Shown in pieces: positions 26,006 to 34,599 of a stretch of 64,000 nucleotides of DNA. The stretch lies in contig NZ_JALLAN010000018.1 in NCBI RefSeq assembly GCF_023062595.1, positions 1-64,000 of the forward strand, written 5' to 3'. This DNA comes from Arthrobacter rhizosphaerae (GTDB lineage Bacteria > Actinomycetota > Actinomycetes > Actinomycetales > Micrococcaceae). The notes under the pieces are model-generated. The model was not told where the DNA came from and did not search any database. It was given only the letters and a program-made list of their open reading frames with translations. Position numbers and translations under genes: made by a program. How positions within the stretch are numbered: the stretch's first letter is position 1; each line of letters starts with the position of its first letter.

Positions 26006-26935
26006 ATGCAGACCTTCCTCCCGTACCCAGATTTCCACCAGAGTGCAGCGGCCCTTGATCCCATCCGTCTCGGCAAACAACGAGTCGAAGCCCTGCAGAT
26101 TCTGCGTGCCCTGGTCATTCCGGAGTACGGCTGGCAGTCGCACCCCGCAACCCGGATGTGGATGGGTTACGTCCCCGCCCTGACGCTCTACGGCCTGGCC
26201 ATGGTGGACGAATGGACCGTGCGCGGCGGCGCCGATACAACACGGGAAAAAATCACCGAGTTTGCCCCGCAGGCAGCCCACCGTGCCTACGCCGAAAAGA
26301 TTCCGATGCCGCCGTGGCTGGGCGATGCTGATCTTCACCTGAGCCACCGCTCCAAACTCATCGGCAAGGAGCCGCGCTTTTATACGGAGGTTTTCCCGGG
26401 GACGCCAGCGGACCTTGAGTACGTGTGGCCCGAACCAAAGCATGTGTTCCTCCCTGAAGACCCTGAGGAGGACCTGCTCTGGATTCTTCGTGCACCCGTG
26501 GGCGATTCCGATCCCGAAAAAATTGACACCGTCAGCCTGCCGTCAGTGAGCCGCTCCGGGGCTGTAGCAGCTCCGGGCAACGATCCCGAGGGCGAGGACT
26601 ACCAGTTTGTTTACGCCGAGACTGGATCGAGGCGTCCAGCCAAACAGGCAAAGAAACTGCCGCCCAAGCAACTCGTGAAGAAGCCGTCCCGGAAGCGCCA
26701 GCGCCAGGAAGAGGCCTTCCGCACCCTGCCAGGCAAGTCAAACGTTGCCATCCCCTTGGAAGACGGCGGATCGTTCGCAGTAGGCAAGGTGCTGGGGCGC
26801 CCCATCACGCTCCCGGACGGCAGCTTCGGGCGCAACTTCGAGGTCACCGAAGTCATCAGCCGCTCCGCGTTCGACTACCCGGCCTTGCTGCAGGATCCCC
26901 GTGTGTTCTTCCCGGTTCCCGCACCCCTGACCTAA
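26006..26935 (+). CDS. MSMEG_6728 family protein (pyrimidine-dimer glycosylase-related fold)
   Basis: 309 residues. The N-terminal half (MQTFLPYPDFHQSAAALDP, RLGKQRVEALQILRAL, MWMGYVPALTLYGLAMVDEW) matches a mycobacterial family named MSMEG_6728. The LGKQRVEALQ stretch resembles the start of T4 endonuclease V-type pyrimidine-dimer glycosylases, but I do not see the full active site, so the function is open. The C-terminal part is a basic linker (PKQLVKKPSRKRQRQEEA) and an added compact domain. A weak CACACT lies six bases before the ATG; GGAGGG abuts it. Confidence 0.7.
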   Translation: MQTFLPYPDFHQSAAALDPIRLGKQRVEALQILRALVIPEYGWQSHPATRMWMGYVPALTLYGLAMVDEWTVRGGADTTREKITEFAPQAAHRAYAEKIPMPPWLGDADLHLSHRSKLIGKEPRFYTEVFPGTPADLEYVWPEPKHVFLPEDPEEDLLWILRAPVGDSDPEKIDTVSLPSVSRSGAVAAPGNDPEGEDYQFVYAETGSRRPAKQAKKLPPKQLVKKPSRKRQRQEEAFRTLPGKSNVAIPLEDGGSFAVGKVLGRPITLPDGSFGRNFEVTEVISRSAFDYPALLQDPRVFFPVPAPLT

Positions 26936-27011
26936 GCGCCAAGGTATGCCCTCAGCAGGGTAGGCCAGACTAAGTACGCCCACAGAGTAGCGCTCTGGCA
27001 GACTGGCGAGC

Positions 27012-27893
27012 ATGACAGTACTTATGGCCGGTTGTGGCGATCTTGGTACCGAGGCCGGGCTGCGTTTTGCCGCTGCCGGCCATCGGGTGGTGGGTTGGCG
27101 GCGCTCAGCGGAGAAACTTCCGGGTGAAATTGAGGGTGTCTCCGCCGACCTAACGTCGGCCAACCTGCCACCCGCATCCTCCGACACCTCAGCCGTGGTC
27201 ATTGCCGTTGCGGCAGAGTCATCAGCCGAGGCAGCGTACCGCGCTGCCTACGTGGACGGACTTGCGAATGTTTTGCGTGCGCTGGACCGTGACGATGTCA
27301 GACCCCGGCGCGTGCTGTTCGTCTCCTCGACGGCCGTCTACGGAGACGCCGACGGCGGCTGGGTTACTGAAGACACGACGCCGGCCCCTGGCGGATTCTC
27401 CGGCCGCATCATCCTTGAGGCAGAAGAGCTGCTTCATCGCCACTTCGAGGGAACAGACACGGATACCGTGGTGCTGCGCCTCGGCGGGATCTACGGCCCA
27501 GGGCGGACGCGCCTGATCGATCAGGTACGCAGCGGAAGTGCTGCCACTCCCGCCGAGGCCCGCTACACCAACCGTATCCACAGGGATGACGCTGCTGCGG
27601 CCATCGTTCACTTGTGCAGCATGGAAGGCACTCCCCATCCCGCTTACTTGGGAGTGGACAACCATCCAGCCGAGATGGGTGAGGTCCTGCGGTTCCTGGC
27701 CGAGGAACTGGGGCTCCCCCACCCACCGGCGGCACCACGGGAACCTGAGGCCTCAGCTGGCCAGGCCGGCCGTGGCGGCAACAAACGGTGCAGCAACCAG
27801 CGTCTCCGCGACACGGGCTTCGAATTCAGCTATCCCACTTACCGCGAAGGATATCGCGCAATCCTGGAGGGTAAAGGCGTCCGGCATCCGTAA
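27012..27893 (+). CDS. NAD-dependent epimerase/dehydratase (SDR superfamily)
   Basis: 293 residues. The Rossmann glycine motif GCGDLGTEAG lies at the N-terminus. SSTAVYGD resembles the extended-SDR serine-tyrosine active region; GGIYGPGRTRLIDQV follows. It resembles YeeZ-type atypical SDRs involved in small-molecule or cell-envelope metabolism; substrate unknown. No clear SD: CAGACT lies seven bases before the ATG. Four 17-bp repeats follow the stop codon. Confidence 0.85.
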   Translation: MTVLMAGCGDLGTEAGLRFAAAGHRVVGWRRSAEKLPGEIEGVSADLTSANLPPASSDTSAVVIAVAAESSAEAAYRAAYVDGLANVLRALDRDDVRPRRVLFVSSTAVYGDADGGWVTEDTTPAPGGFSGRIILEAEELLHRHFEGTDTDTVVLRLGGIYGPGRTRLIDQVRSGSAATPAEARYTNRIHRDDAAAAIVHLCSMEGTPHPAYLGVDNHPAEMGEVLRFLAEELGLPHPPAAPREPEASAGQAGRGGNKRCSNQRLRDTGFEFSYPTYREGYRAILEGKGVRHP

Positions 27894-27896
27894 TAA

Positions 27897-27964
27897 CCGG
27901 GGCGCCGGGAACACTGGGGCGCGGGGAACACCGGGGCGCCGGGAACACCGGGGCGCCGGGAGCA
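27897..27964. repeat. Four tandem 17-bp repeats
   Basis: Consensus CCGGGGCGCCGGGAACA, copies at 27897, 27914, 27931 and 27948, with zero, two, zero and one mismatch. A period of 17 is not a multiple of three, so this is non-coding. It starts four bases after the SDR stop codon. Each unit contains GGCGCC. Confidence 0.85.
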
Positions 27965-28111
27965 CGCGGGAACTTGAAGTGCCGGTAATAATGCGCAATT
28001 GTGTGTGCGCATATTGCAACACTCTGTAACGAATGCGGATGCCGAGGTGCTGCCGACTTAGCGTGAGGTGGTCCGACTTCCCGGCCACTCCCCCTGATCC
28101 GGAGCCTAGAA

Positions 28112-29638
28112 ATGCCGCAACACTCAAGCACGGCCTTGCAACCACCGCAGGCGAGCGAGCCCGCAGACCTGTCGGCAGCAGACCCGTCGCACACAGACCC
28201 TACAACTCAGGAAAGCAGCGGGCTGCTGCGAACCATGGGTCCGCGTCACCTGATCATGATTGCCATGGGCGGCGTGATCGGCTCCGGACTGTTCCTTAGC
28301 TCCGGTTACACCATCTCGCAGGCCGGTCCGTTTGGAGCAGTGCTCGCTTATCTGGTGGGCGCCCTCCTGGTGTATCTGGTGATGGCCTGCCTCGGCGAGC
28401 TTGCTGTCGCCTATCCAGTGGCCGGAGCCTTCCACATCTATGCTGCACGGTCCATCGGCCCAGCAACCGGCTTCACCACGGCCTGGCTTTACTGGCTCTG
28501 CTGGGCAGTGGCACTGGGCTCTGAGTTCACCGCCAGCGGGATCCTGATGCAGCGGTGGTTCCCGGGAGTCGACGTCTGGATCTGGTGTGTGGTGTTCGCC
28601 GCCCTGGTTTTCGGCCTCAACGCATTCTCCGCCAAGTTCTTCGGCGAGGCAGAGTTCTGGTTCTCGCTGGTGAAGGTTTCGGCCATCGTGGCGCTGATCG
28701 TCCTGGGCGGCGCGGCCCTGTTCGGCTTCCGGCCCTTGAACTCCGACGCTGGCCCTCCCCTGCTGCTCACTAATTTCGTGACGCCCGACGGTCTCTTTCC
28801 CAACGGATTCACAGGAGTGCTGGTAACCACGCTGGCCGTCTTCTATGCCTTCTCGGGTTCGGAACTGATCGGTGTCGCAGCCGGCGAAACCAAGGATCCC
28901 TCCACGGCCATTCCAAAAGCCCTGCGCGCGACCGTGCTCCGCCTGCTGATCTTCTTTGTCGGCGCAATCACTGTCATTGCGGCGACGGTTCCCTACGGGC
29001 AGGTAGGCCTGGATGAAAGCCCCTTCGTCACTGTCTTCAGCGGTCTGGGTGTGCCTTACGCCGCCGACATCATGAACTTCGTGATCATCACTGCCCTTCT
29101 CTCTGCCGGTAATAGCGGCCTCTTCTCTTGCGGACGCATGCTCTTCTCCCTCGCAGACGAAGGCCACGCGCCGAAGGCCTTCCGCCGCGTTACGCGCCGC
29201 GGAATCCCGCTGATCGCCCTGAGTGTGAGCATGGTGGGCGGGCTGGCTTCCCTACTGTCCAGCGTCATGGCTGCCGAAACTGTTTACCTTGTGCTCGTTT
29301 CCATTGCAGGCTTAGCAGCCGTTGGCGTCTGGATGTCGATCGTTGCATCGCATTTCTTCCATCGCCGGGCCTTTGTGCGCGACGGTGGCGACGTCACCAC
29401 GCTGCCCTACCGCGCCCCGTTCTTCCCCTTGGTACCGCTGCTGGCTTTCGCCATCTGCCTCGTATCCCTCATTGGGCAGGCCATTGATCCCAATCAAGTG
29501 GGGGCCCTGGCCATCGGCTTGGCCTTTGTGGCGGGTTGCTACCTGTACTTCCGTTTGCGCTACGGCGCGGGCAAAACCGGGCCACGCACCGCCGTCGACC
29601 GTTCCTCAAAAATCGAAGAAAGCGAGGTGTCCCGATGA
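28112..29638 (+). CDS. Amino acid permease (APC superfamily)
   Basis: 508 residues with about 12 membrane segments. The N-terminus has the APC signature GLLRTMGPRHLIMIAMGGVI and GSGLFLSSGYTISQAGP; the loop after it has GELAVAYPVAGAFHIYA. It imports amino acids by proton symport. Substrate cannot be told; the pattern resembles GabP/LysP/AnsP-like carriers. It has an unusual, hydrophilic N-terminal tail of about 40 residues. SD CCGGAG precedes the ATG. Confidence 0.88.
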   Translation: MPQHSSTALQPPQASEPADLSAADPSHTDPTTQESSGLLRTMGPRHLIMIAMGGVIGSGLFLSSGYTISQAGPFGAVLAYLVGALLVYLVMACLGELAVAYPVAGAFHIYAARSIGPATGFTTAWLYWLCWAVALGSEFTASGILMQRWFPGVDVWIWCVVFAALVFGLNAFSAKFFGEAEFWFSLVKVSAIVALIVLGGAALFGFRPLNSDAGPPLLLTNFVTPDGLFPNGFTGVLVTTLAVFYAFSGSELIGVAAGETKDPSTAIPKALRATVLRLLIFFVGAITVIAATVPYGQVGLDESPFVTVFSGLGVPYAADIMNFVIITALLSAGNSGLFSCGRMLFSLADEGHAPKAFRRVTRRGIPLIALSVSMVGGLASLLSSVMAAETVYLVLVSIAGLAAVGVWMSIVASHFFHRRAFVRDGGDVTTLPYRAPFFPLVPLLAFAICLVSLIGQAIDPNQVGALAIGLAFVAGCYLYFRLRYGAGKTGPRTAVDRSSKIEESEVSR

Positions 29639-29639
29639 G

Positions 29640-29834
29640 CTCATCAACCCTTTGGTGAGCCCGGGATCGCTCAATGACTTCGCGGAGCTGGTGGTTCCTG
29701 AGTTGGTGGAGCGTGGGCTGTACAGTGCCGAGCCGAAGAGTGGAACACTGCGTTCCAGGCTTCGTGCTGATGGTTCTGATCTCTTGGCGGATTCGTCGTA
29801 CGGTGCGGGGTTCAGGCAGGGCGTGGAGGTTTAG
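29640..29834 (+). pseudogene. C-terminal remnant of a LLM-class flavin monooxygenase (NtaA/DszA-like)
   Basis: About 64 residues in one frame, with no start codon of its own. GSLNDFAELVVPELVERGLY followed by SGTLRSRL matches the C-terminal end of nitrilotriacetate/dibenzothiophene-sulfone monooxygenase-type flavoproteins, where the usual wording is VPELQRRGL...TLRE. The rest of the gene (about 380 residues) is missing, and the fragment starts at the stop codon of the permease. A deletion that fused two loci is the simplest explanation. Confidence 0.6.
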
Positions 29835-29850
29835 CGATAAGGCCGCACGC

Positions 29851-29856
29851 TAGGCT
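29851..29856 (+). promoter_or_regulatory. Candidate -10 box TAGGCT for a leaderless PEP-mutase-like mRNA
   Basis: TANNNT hexamer six bases before the ATG at 29863; no SD is visible. Confidence 0.5.
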
Positions 29857-29862
29857 CGGGTT

Positions 29863-30642
29863 ATGACTGAATCCACCACCGCAAAAGCAGCGGAGCTCCT
29901 TCGCCTGCACCAGGCACCCCAGATTTTGCAGCTCGTGAATGTTTGGGACTGCATTACCGCCAAAGTGATTGCAGACCTCCCCGGCACGTCCGCCCTGGCA
30001 ACGGCCAGCCATTCAATCGCGGCGTCACTTGGTTACAAGGATGGCGAAAGCATCCCCATGGAGCTAATGGTTGAAGCTGTAGGACGAATCGCCGCGGTCA
30101 CAGAACTCCCCGTTTCAGCTGACCTCGAGGCAGGTTACGGCGACCCCGGTGAAACCACGCGGAAGGCAATCGGCGTCGGGATCGTCGGCGCCAACATCGA
30201 GGACCAGATGCGACCCATCGACGACGCGATCGTCCAGATGGCTTCTGTCATCGAGGCTGGAGAGTCCGAGGGAATTGATTTCGTCCTCAACGCCCGCACA
30301 GATGCTTTCCTTAGGGGCAAGGACCGCAACCCGGCTGACGTTTTAGCCGATGCAATCGAGCGCGGCCGCGCGTACCTCGACGTCGGCGCAACCACTGTTT
30401 TTGTTCCCGGCCTGCTCGACGAAGCCACAGTTGCCGCGCTTGTGGAGGGAATCGGCTGGAACAAGGTATCGGTCATCAACGTACCGGGATCCTTGCCGCC
30501 GGCAAAGCTCCAGGAACTGGGTGTATCAAGAATTTCCTATGGTCCTTGGAGCCAGCGTGTGGCCCTCACGGCCTTGGCGGATACCGCGGCTGACTTGATG
30601 GTTGGCGGCATCTTGCCCGACGGGATTCGGGTACTTAACTAG
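29863..30642 (+). CDS. Isocitrate lyase/phosphoenolpyruvate mutase family protein
   Basis: 259 residues with the ICL/PEPM beta-barrel signature: ADLEAGYGD holds the Mg-binding Asp, followed by VGIVGANIEDQM. NARTDAFLRG is the conserved active-site segment. The KKCGH loop of true isocitrate lyases is absent, so this is a small PEPM-type protein acting on a C-C or C-P bond of an alpha-oxo acid; substrate unknown. Its stop codon lies within the inverted repeat at 30640-30743. Confidence 0.85.
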   Translation: MTESTTAKAAELLRLHQAPQILQLVNVWDCITAKVIADLPGTSALATASHSIAASLGYKDGESIPMELMVEAVGRIAAVTELPVSADLEAGYGDPGETTRKAIGVGIVGANIEDQMRPIDDAIVQMASVIEAGESEGIDFVLNARTDAFLRGKDRNPADVLADAIERGRAYLDVGATTVFVPGLLDEATVAALVEGIGWNKVSVINVPGSLPPAKLQELGVSRISYGPWSQRVALTALADTAADLMVGGILPDGIRVLN

Positions 30643-30743
30643 GGTCTGTCTCCCATATAGTTCGTGATCGACGCGCGATTCTGCGTGGCAATGGGCTCCA
30701 CGCCGCCCTTACCTGGGCGACTCTATTGGGAGAGATACCCTAG
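30640..30743. repeat. 104-base inverted-repeat element spanning two convergent stop codons
   Basis: Arms TAGGGTCTGTCTCCCATATAG (30640-30660, 21 bases with the last given here split: TAGGGTCTGTCTCC then CATATAG) and 30723-30743 pair with two mismatches and a one-base indel. Both flanking genes end with TAG inside the arms. The 62-base centre has a nested GCGTGG/CCACGC repeat. It can fold into one long hairpin. It may be a mobile mini-element or a bidirectional terminator. Confidence 0.65.
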
Positions 30744-31624
30744 TCGCCGCGTGACATGTCCACGACGGGCGTGGCAGGAACGAACCCGGCCGCGAGGTAG
30801 GTTGCCAGAGCGCCGCTATTGGCTCCTTCGGCGGCCACCACGACACTGGAGGAACCCATCTCCCGCAGCACCGCCGCTCCCGCACGGGTGATCTCCGCCC
30901 CGTAGCCGCGCCCACGGTGGTCCCGGTGCACGCCCATAGGCTCGATGAGGCCGGGACGCCCCGGTCCGGCAGACCATACCGTTGTCACCGCGACCGCCTT
31001 GCCGTTCTCATCGAAGGCGACGAGGTTACGCGATGCCACTGCGAAGGGCCCGGAGGTCATCGTCAGCCATCGGTTGACGAACGTCTGCCTCGCGCCATCA
31101 TCGAGCGGAGTGCCCCGGAATGCGGACCAGTGGACGCCGACCCATTCTCCGGCCCGGTCCTCGTCGATCGTCTCGATGAGGGTACCGGCCGGCTGGACAG
31201 GTGTGGAGAGATCGAAGCGCAATGGAATCCACGGTTCGTCCTCTTGCCAGCCTTGTCGTCCCAGCGTTCGCGTCAGAGCATCAGCGCCTCGCGCCTCCAC
31301 CGTTGCCTGTCCGGGGGCGAACACGCCGCCTTCAGGGTCTTCGACCGAGTCTGCGATCCGCGTTGCAAGGCCGGTGTCGTCCCGTCGCGTCGGGTCGATC
31401 GCCAGACGAAGGAGCTGCGGGCCGTCAAGAAGGCCGATCGCGGACGGTGTCGCACCGTCCGCCCAGATCCGTATCGACGATGCCGTCTCCTCGGCGCCGC
31501 GCAGCGAATACCAGCCGAGGTCACCAGGGTGCAGGTGGACGGGGCCTCCATCCACCTGCCATCGTGCAAGCGTCTCTCCGACCTGTGCGAGCCGTGAGAC
31601 GTCGGGCGTCGTCACTTCGAGCAC
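30740..31624 (-). CDS. GNAT family N-acetyltransferase, two-domain
   Basis: 294 residues from a GTG start with a strong SD (GGGGAGGG). The C-terminal GNAT domain is complete: IEPMGVHRDHRGRGYGAEIT holds the acetyl-CoA motif, and YLAAGFVPATPVV closes the fold. The N-terminal 150 residues are a diverged second GNAT-like lobe with VRLAIDPTRRDDTGLATRI-like wording. Substrate unknown. It converges on the PEP-mutase-like gene. Confidence 0.8.
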   Translation of the reverse strand: MLEVTTPDVSRLAQVGETLARWQVDGGPVHLHPGDLGWYSLRGAEETASSIRIWADGATPSAIGLLDGPQLLRLAIDPTRRDDTGLATRIADSVEDPEGGVFAPGQATVEARGADALTRTLGRQGWQEDEPWIPLRFDLSTPVQPAGTLIETIDEDRAGEWVGVHWSAFRGTPLDDGARQTFVNRWLTMTSGPFAVASRNLVAFDENGKAVAVTTVWSAGPGRPGLIEPMGVHRDHRGRGYGAEITRAGAAVLREMGSSSVVVAAEGANSGALATYLAAGFVPATPVVDMSRGD

Positions 31625-31942
31625 AACTGTCCCTCCCCTCTCCGATCGGATTCTACGGGGCGCGCAAATGAGAATGCGACTGTCGACACGGCTGGGCGGC
31701 GCCGCCGGAATCAGCGGCGAGCAATCTTGTTGCGGCAAGCATGGGTTCGAGCGCGCGATCGGCTTCCATGGCTTCCGGGCTACGCCGGACGATCATTGGT
31801 TCGCTTGGCTCGCGAAGACTCGGCGACGAGGGGATCAGCGTCGACGGGGCTCGCTGGTCCCCGTTTTCGTGGCTCGACGTTGGGGTTTTTCGGGGTTCGA
31901 TCGTTCGGGCTTATTGTCGTACCCCTTTGGCAGAGTTGTTCC
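31625..31942. other. Intergenic region before the DUF222-HNH gene, 318 bases
   Basis: Contains the GNAT SD at its left end and, at the right, GTTCGATCGTTCG and a T-rich stretch before the HNH start. The open frame of the HNH gene runs back through this region, but the codons show no protein-like pattern. I see no other gene. Confidence 0.5.
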
Positions 31943-33799
31943 ATGGAAGCCATTGGAGAACACGCCCCGAAGCAGGCCACGCGCCTTGGGCTGTTCTCCA
32001 ACGCCCGCTTCCAGCAGGATTCAGCATCCAGTTTTGCAGCGCCCACCTTTCCGGGGCGGGCGGGCCTCCGCGCGGTGCCCGCCTCTGCCGCATCCCGACG
32101 CGCACTGGTTCCGGAAGAGCTAACCGTCCCCGCCGTCTTGGCTGGCGACCCCGCGGTGTTCGACGGCGGCGTGTCGGGTGCGGTGGCGGCGAGTCTTGGG
32201 CTGTTGGGAACAGCGCGGACGACGGCGGCGGGTGAGCTCGCGCTGTCCGGTTTCGCCCACGCGGCGGACTTCGCCGGCCAGGTCGAGGAGCTCTCCCGGA
32301 CGGTGGAATACCTTCAGGTCCTCGCCGCCGCAGCAGTGGACCGCACCCGCCACGAGGCCGCTACAGGAGCCGGTTCCGGGAAGGGCTGGACCACCGGCTG
32401 GGGCACAGAACCAGTGGCTAGCGGGTCTCCCGGACCTGGTGTGCTTGCCGCTTCTGCCGGACCCGGGCCTTCCGGGACCGTGCCTGAGAGGTCTTCAGGT
32501 TTTCCTGTGCCGGCCGGTTCTGCCGGGCCTGTTGGGGATGGCTGCCGGAATACTGCCGAGTTCCTCCGGGCCCGGCTGCGGATCAGCGCCGCCGAAGCCC
32601 GACGCCGCCTGGCCCTGGCCGCCGCGCTCCTGCCCTCCACCGGAATCACCGGCCAAACCGTCCCGCCCGCCAGGGAAGAACTCGCCACCGCCCTCGCCGC
32701 CGGGACCATCCCCTCCCGCGCCGCGACCATCATCACCATTGCCCTCGAACGCGCCGAACACGTCACGGACCCGGACACCCTGGCACGGATGGAACACGCC
32801 CTGACCCGCACCGCCACCGCAGAAGACCAGGACTTCCTCACCCGCATCACCCGCCGCTGGAACGACGCGATCGACCAGGACGGTGCCGAACCCTCCGAAG
32901 AAGAACTCCGCCACCGCCAAGGAGCCTTCATCCGCCACACCCGCCGCGGACTCCACCACCTCGAAATCTTCGCCACCACCGACCAATTCGAAAACCTCCT
33001 CACCGCCATGAACACCGCCACCAACCCCCGCCTCCACACACCACCGGAAGGCACAGGGGCAGACGCAGCAGCCGCAGACCTGGCAGCGGACAAATCAGCC
33101 GGAGAACCCGTAGCCCTGGACCGACGGACCCGGCCCCAGCAACTCCTCGACGGCCTCATCGGAGCCTGCAAAACAGCCCTCACCACCACCCACCTCCCCA
33201 CCACCGGAGGCCTCCGACCCCAGGTCATGGTCACCATCGACTACCAAGACCTCCTCACCCGCCTCAACCCCACCAGCGCCAGCACCGGCACCGAGCCAAG
33301 CACCGGGCGCACAGGCTCCTACGCGGGCACACGCGCAGGCAGCCCGTCATGCCCCCGTTCCGGTTCCGGCACCGGCTCCGGCACGGGTACGTTCGCGTTC
33401 ACCGGGCCCGTCACCGCCTCCACCATCCGCAAAATCGCCTGCGACGCCGACATCATCCCCATCCTCCTCGGCAGCGAAGGCCGCATCCTGGACATCGGCC
33501 GCACCACCCGGATCTTCCCACCCCACATCCGCAAAGCCATCACCGCCCGCGACCAAGGCTGCACCTTCCCCGGCTGCACCATCCCCGCCCCCTGGTGCGA
33601 AGCCCACCACACCACCTACTGGTCACACCACGGACCCACCAGCACAGACAACGGCACCCTCCTCTGCAGCCACCACCACCACCTCATCCACAAAGAACAA
33701 TGGACCATCCACATGCCCCACGGCACCCCCTGGTTCATCCCCCCACCACACATCGACCCCACCCAACAACCCCGACAAAACCACTACTTCCACCAATAA
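31943..33799 (+). CDS. DUF222 and HNH endonuclease domain protein (13E12-repeat family)
   Basis: 618 residues from the ATG at 31943; the frame extends upstream but the sequence there is not conserved-looking. The DUF222 domain (about 45-430, with AARRRLALAAALLP-like and TLARMEHALTRTATA wording) is followed by a Ser/Thr/Gly-rich linker and an HNH motif (about 530-590: CTFPGCTIPAPWCEAHHTTY, then LLCSHHHHLIH). The cysteines and histidines for a zinc/HNH site are intact. This family includes the REP13E12 repeats of mycobacteria, which are multicopy. Codon use is extremely C-rich and nearly T-free from about 32560, unlike its neighbours. Cellular role unknown. Confidence 0.85.
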   Translation: MEAIGEHAPKQATRLGLFSNARFQQDSASSFAAPTFPGRAGLRAVPASAASRRALVPEELTVPAVLAGDPAVFDGGVSGAVAASLGLLGTARTTAAGELALSGFAHAADFAGQVEELSRTVEYLQVLAAAAVDRTRHEAATGAGSGKGWTTGWGTEPVASGSPGPGVLAASAGPGPSGTVPERSSGFPVPAGSAGPVGDGCRNTAEFLRARLRISAAEARRRLALAAALLPSTGITGQTVPPAREELATALAAGTIPSRAATIITIALERAEHVTDPDTLARMEHALTRTATAEDQDFLTRITRRWNDAIDQDGAEPSEEELRHRQGAFIRHTRRGLHHLEIFATTDQFENLLTAMNTATNPRLHTPPEGTGADAAAADLAADKSAGEPVALDRRTRPQQLLDGLIGACKTALTTTHLPTTGGLRPQVMVTIDYQDLLTRLNPTSASTGTEPSTGRTGSYAGTRAGSPSCPRSGSGTGSGTGTFAFTGPVTASTIRKIACDADIIPILLGSEGRILDIGRTTRIFPPHIRKAITARDQGCTFPGCTIPAPWCEAHHTTYWSHHGPTSTDNGTLLCSHHHHLIHKEQWTIHMPHGTPWFIPPPHIDPTQQPRQNHYFHQ

Positions 33800-34109
33800 C
33801 CACCGGAAGCCAAGCAAACACGCGCGGAAGAGCAACGCCCAGGAGACAGTGACCGCGAGTTTGCCAGGTCGAAAGTGGAGTCTCCGCTGTCCGTGGTGAA
33901 ACCACACGGCGCAAGCGGCCAATGCACCCGGGGTAGCCCGACACAAGAATGCCCCAAACGAATCCCTCAATAATCCGGTCGGGGCCGACTTGGTTAGGGA
34001 GACTCAATGCTGCCCAGCCAGGAACTGGGACGGACTTGCTCGTCCTGGTGGCAGTTGCAGAAAAGTCTGCCGGTCAGATCCGAACTTCAGCGTCCCGCAG
34101 CCCCCGACC
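33800..34109. other. Intergenic region, 310 bases, nothing recognised
   Basis: Between two convergent genes. I see no gene, hairpin or repeat that I would defend. Confidence 0.5.
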
Positions 34110-34469
34110 TTAGTCCTCGGGCAGCTCCGCGGGCTCGTAGTCCTCGGGCTGGGCATCCTGCCAGCCGCGGTCTTCCACGAATGTTGCTACCAGCGTGCCC
34201 ACTCCATCCTGTAGCGAATTAGAGGGGTCATCATACAAAGATCCTTCCGTCGCCCGGCTGTGGAGAATGAGTTGTTCAGCCTCGAGCTTGGCCTCAGGAA
34301 CTGTCGCCCCCACGATCGCCGTCCGGGCAGGCAGTTCGGGAGTATGGACGATTTCGGCACGGGTTTCCGAGAGGGGAATGGTTTCCCCGGCGTTTATTTC
34401 ATCGTGCGGGAACTCGAACTCGGCGTTGTCCGGGCCGGCAGGGATGGTGTACTCAAGGAAATACGTCAT
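34110..34469 (-). CDS. Small acidic protein of unknown function
   Basis: 119 residues from the ATG at 34469; the open frame goes on to 34631 but overlaps the next gene. The sequence is acidic, with no membrane segment or signal peptide (MTYFLEYTIPAGPDNAEF, ending EPAELPED). I do not recognise a family. GAGG lies about nine bases before the ATG, and GAGGCT six before it. Confidence 0.6.
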   Translation of the reverse strand: MTYFLEYTIPAGPDNAEFEFPHDEINAGETIPLSETRAEIVHTPELPARTAIVGATVPEAKLEAEQLILHSRATEGSLYDDPSNSLQDGVGTLVATFVEDRGWQDAQPEDYEPAELPED

Positions 34470-34599
34470 TGACCCAGCCTCGCAGAAACCCAGTACTGCC
34501 GGAAGTGCCTCTGCCCATGTGGCGCGTCCGCGCCCCCGTACCGAGCAGACACCGCCCCTGTACCGGGAGGGCACCAATACGAGGGCCCGATTCAAGGGC

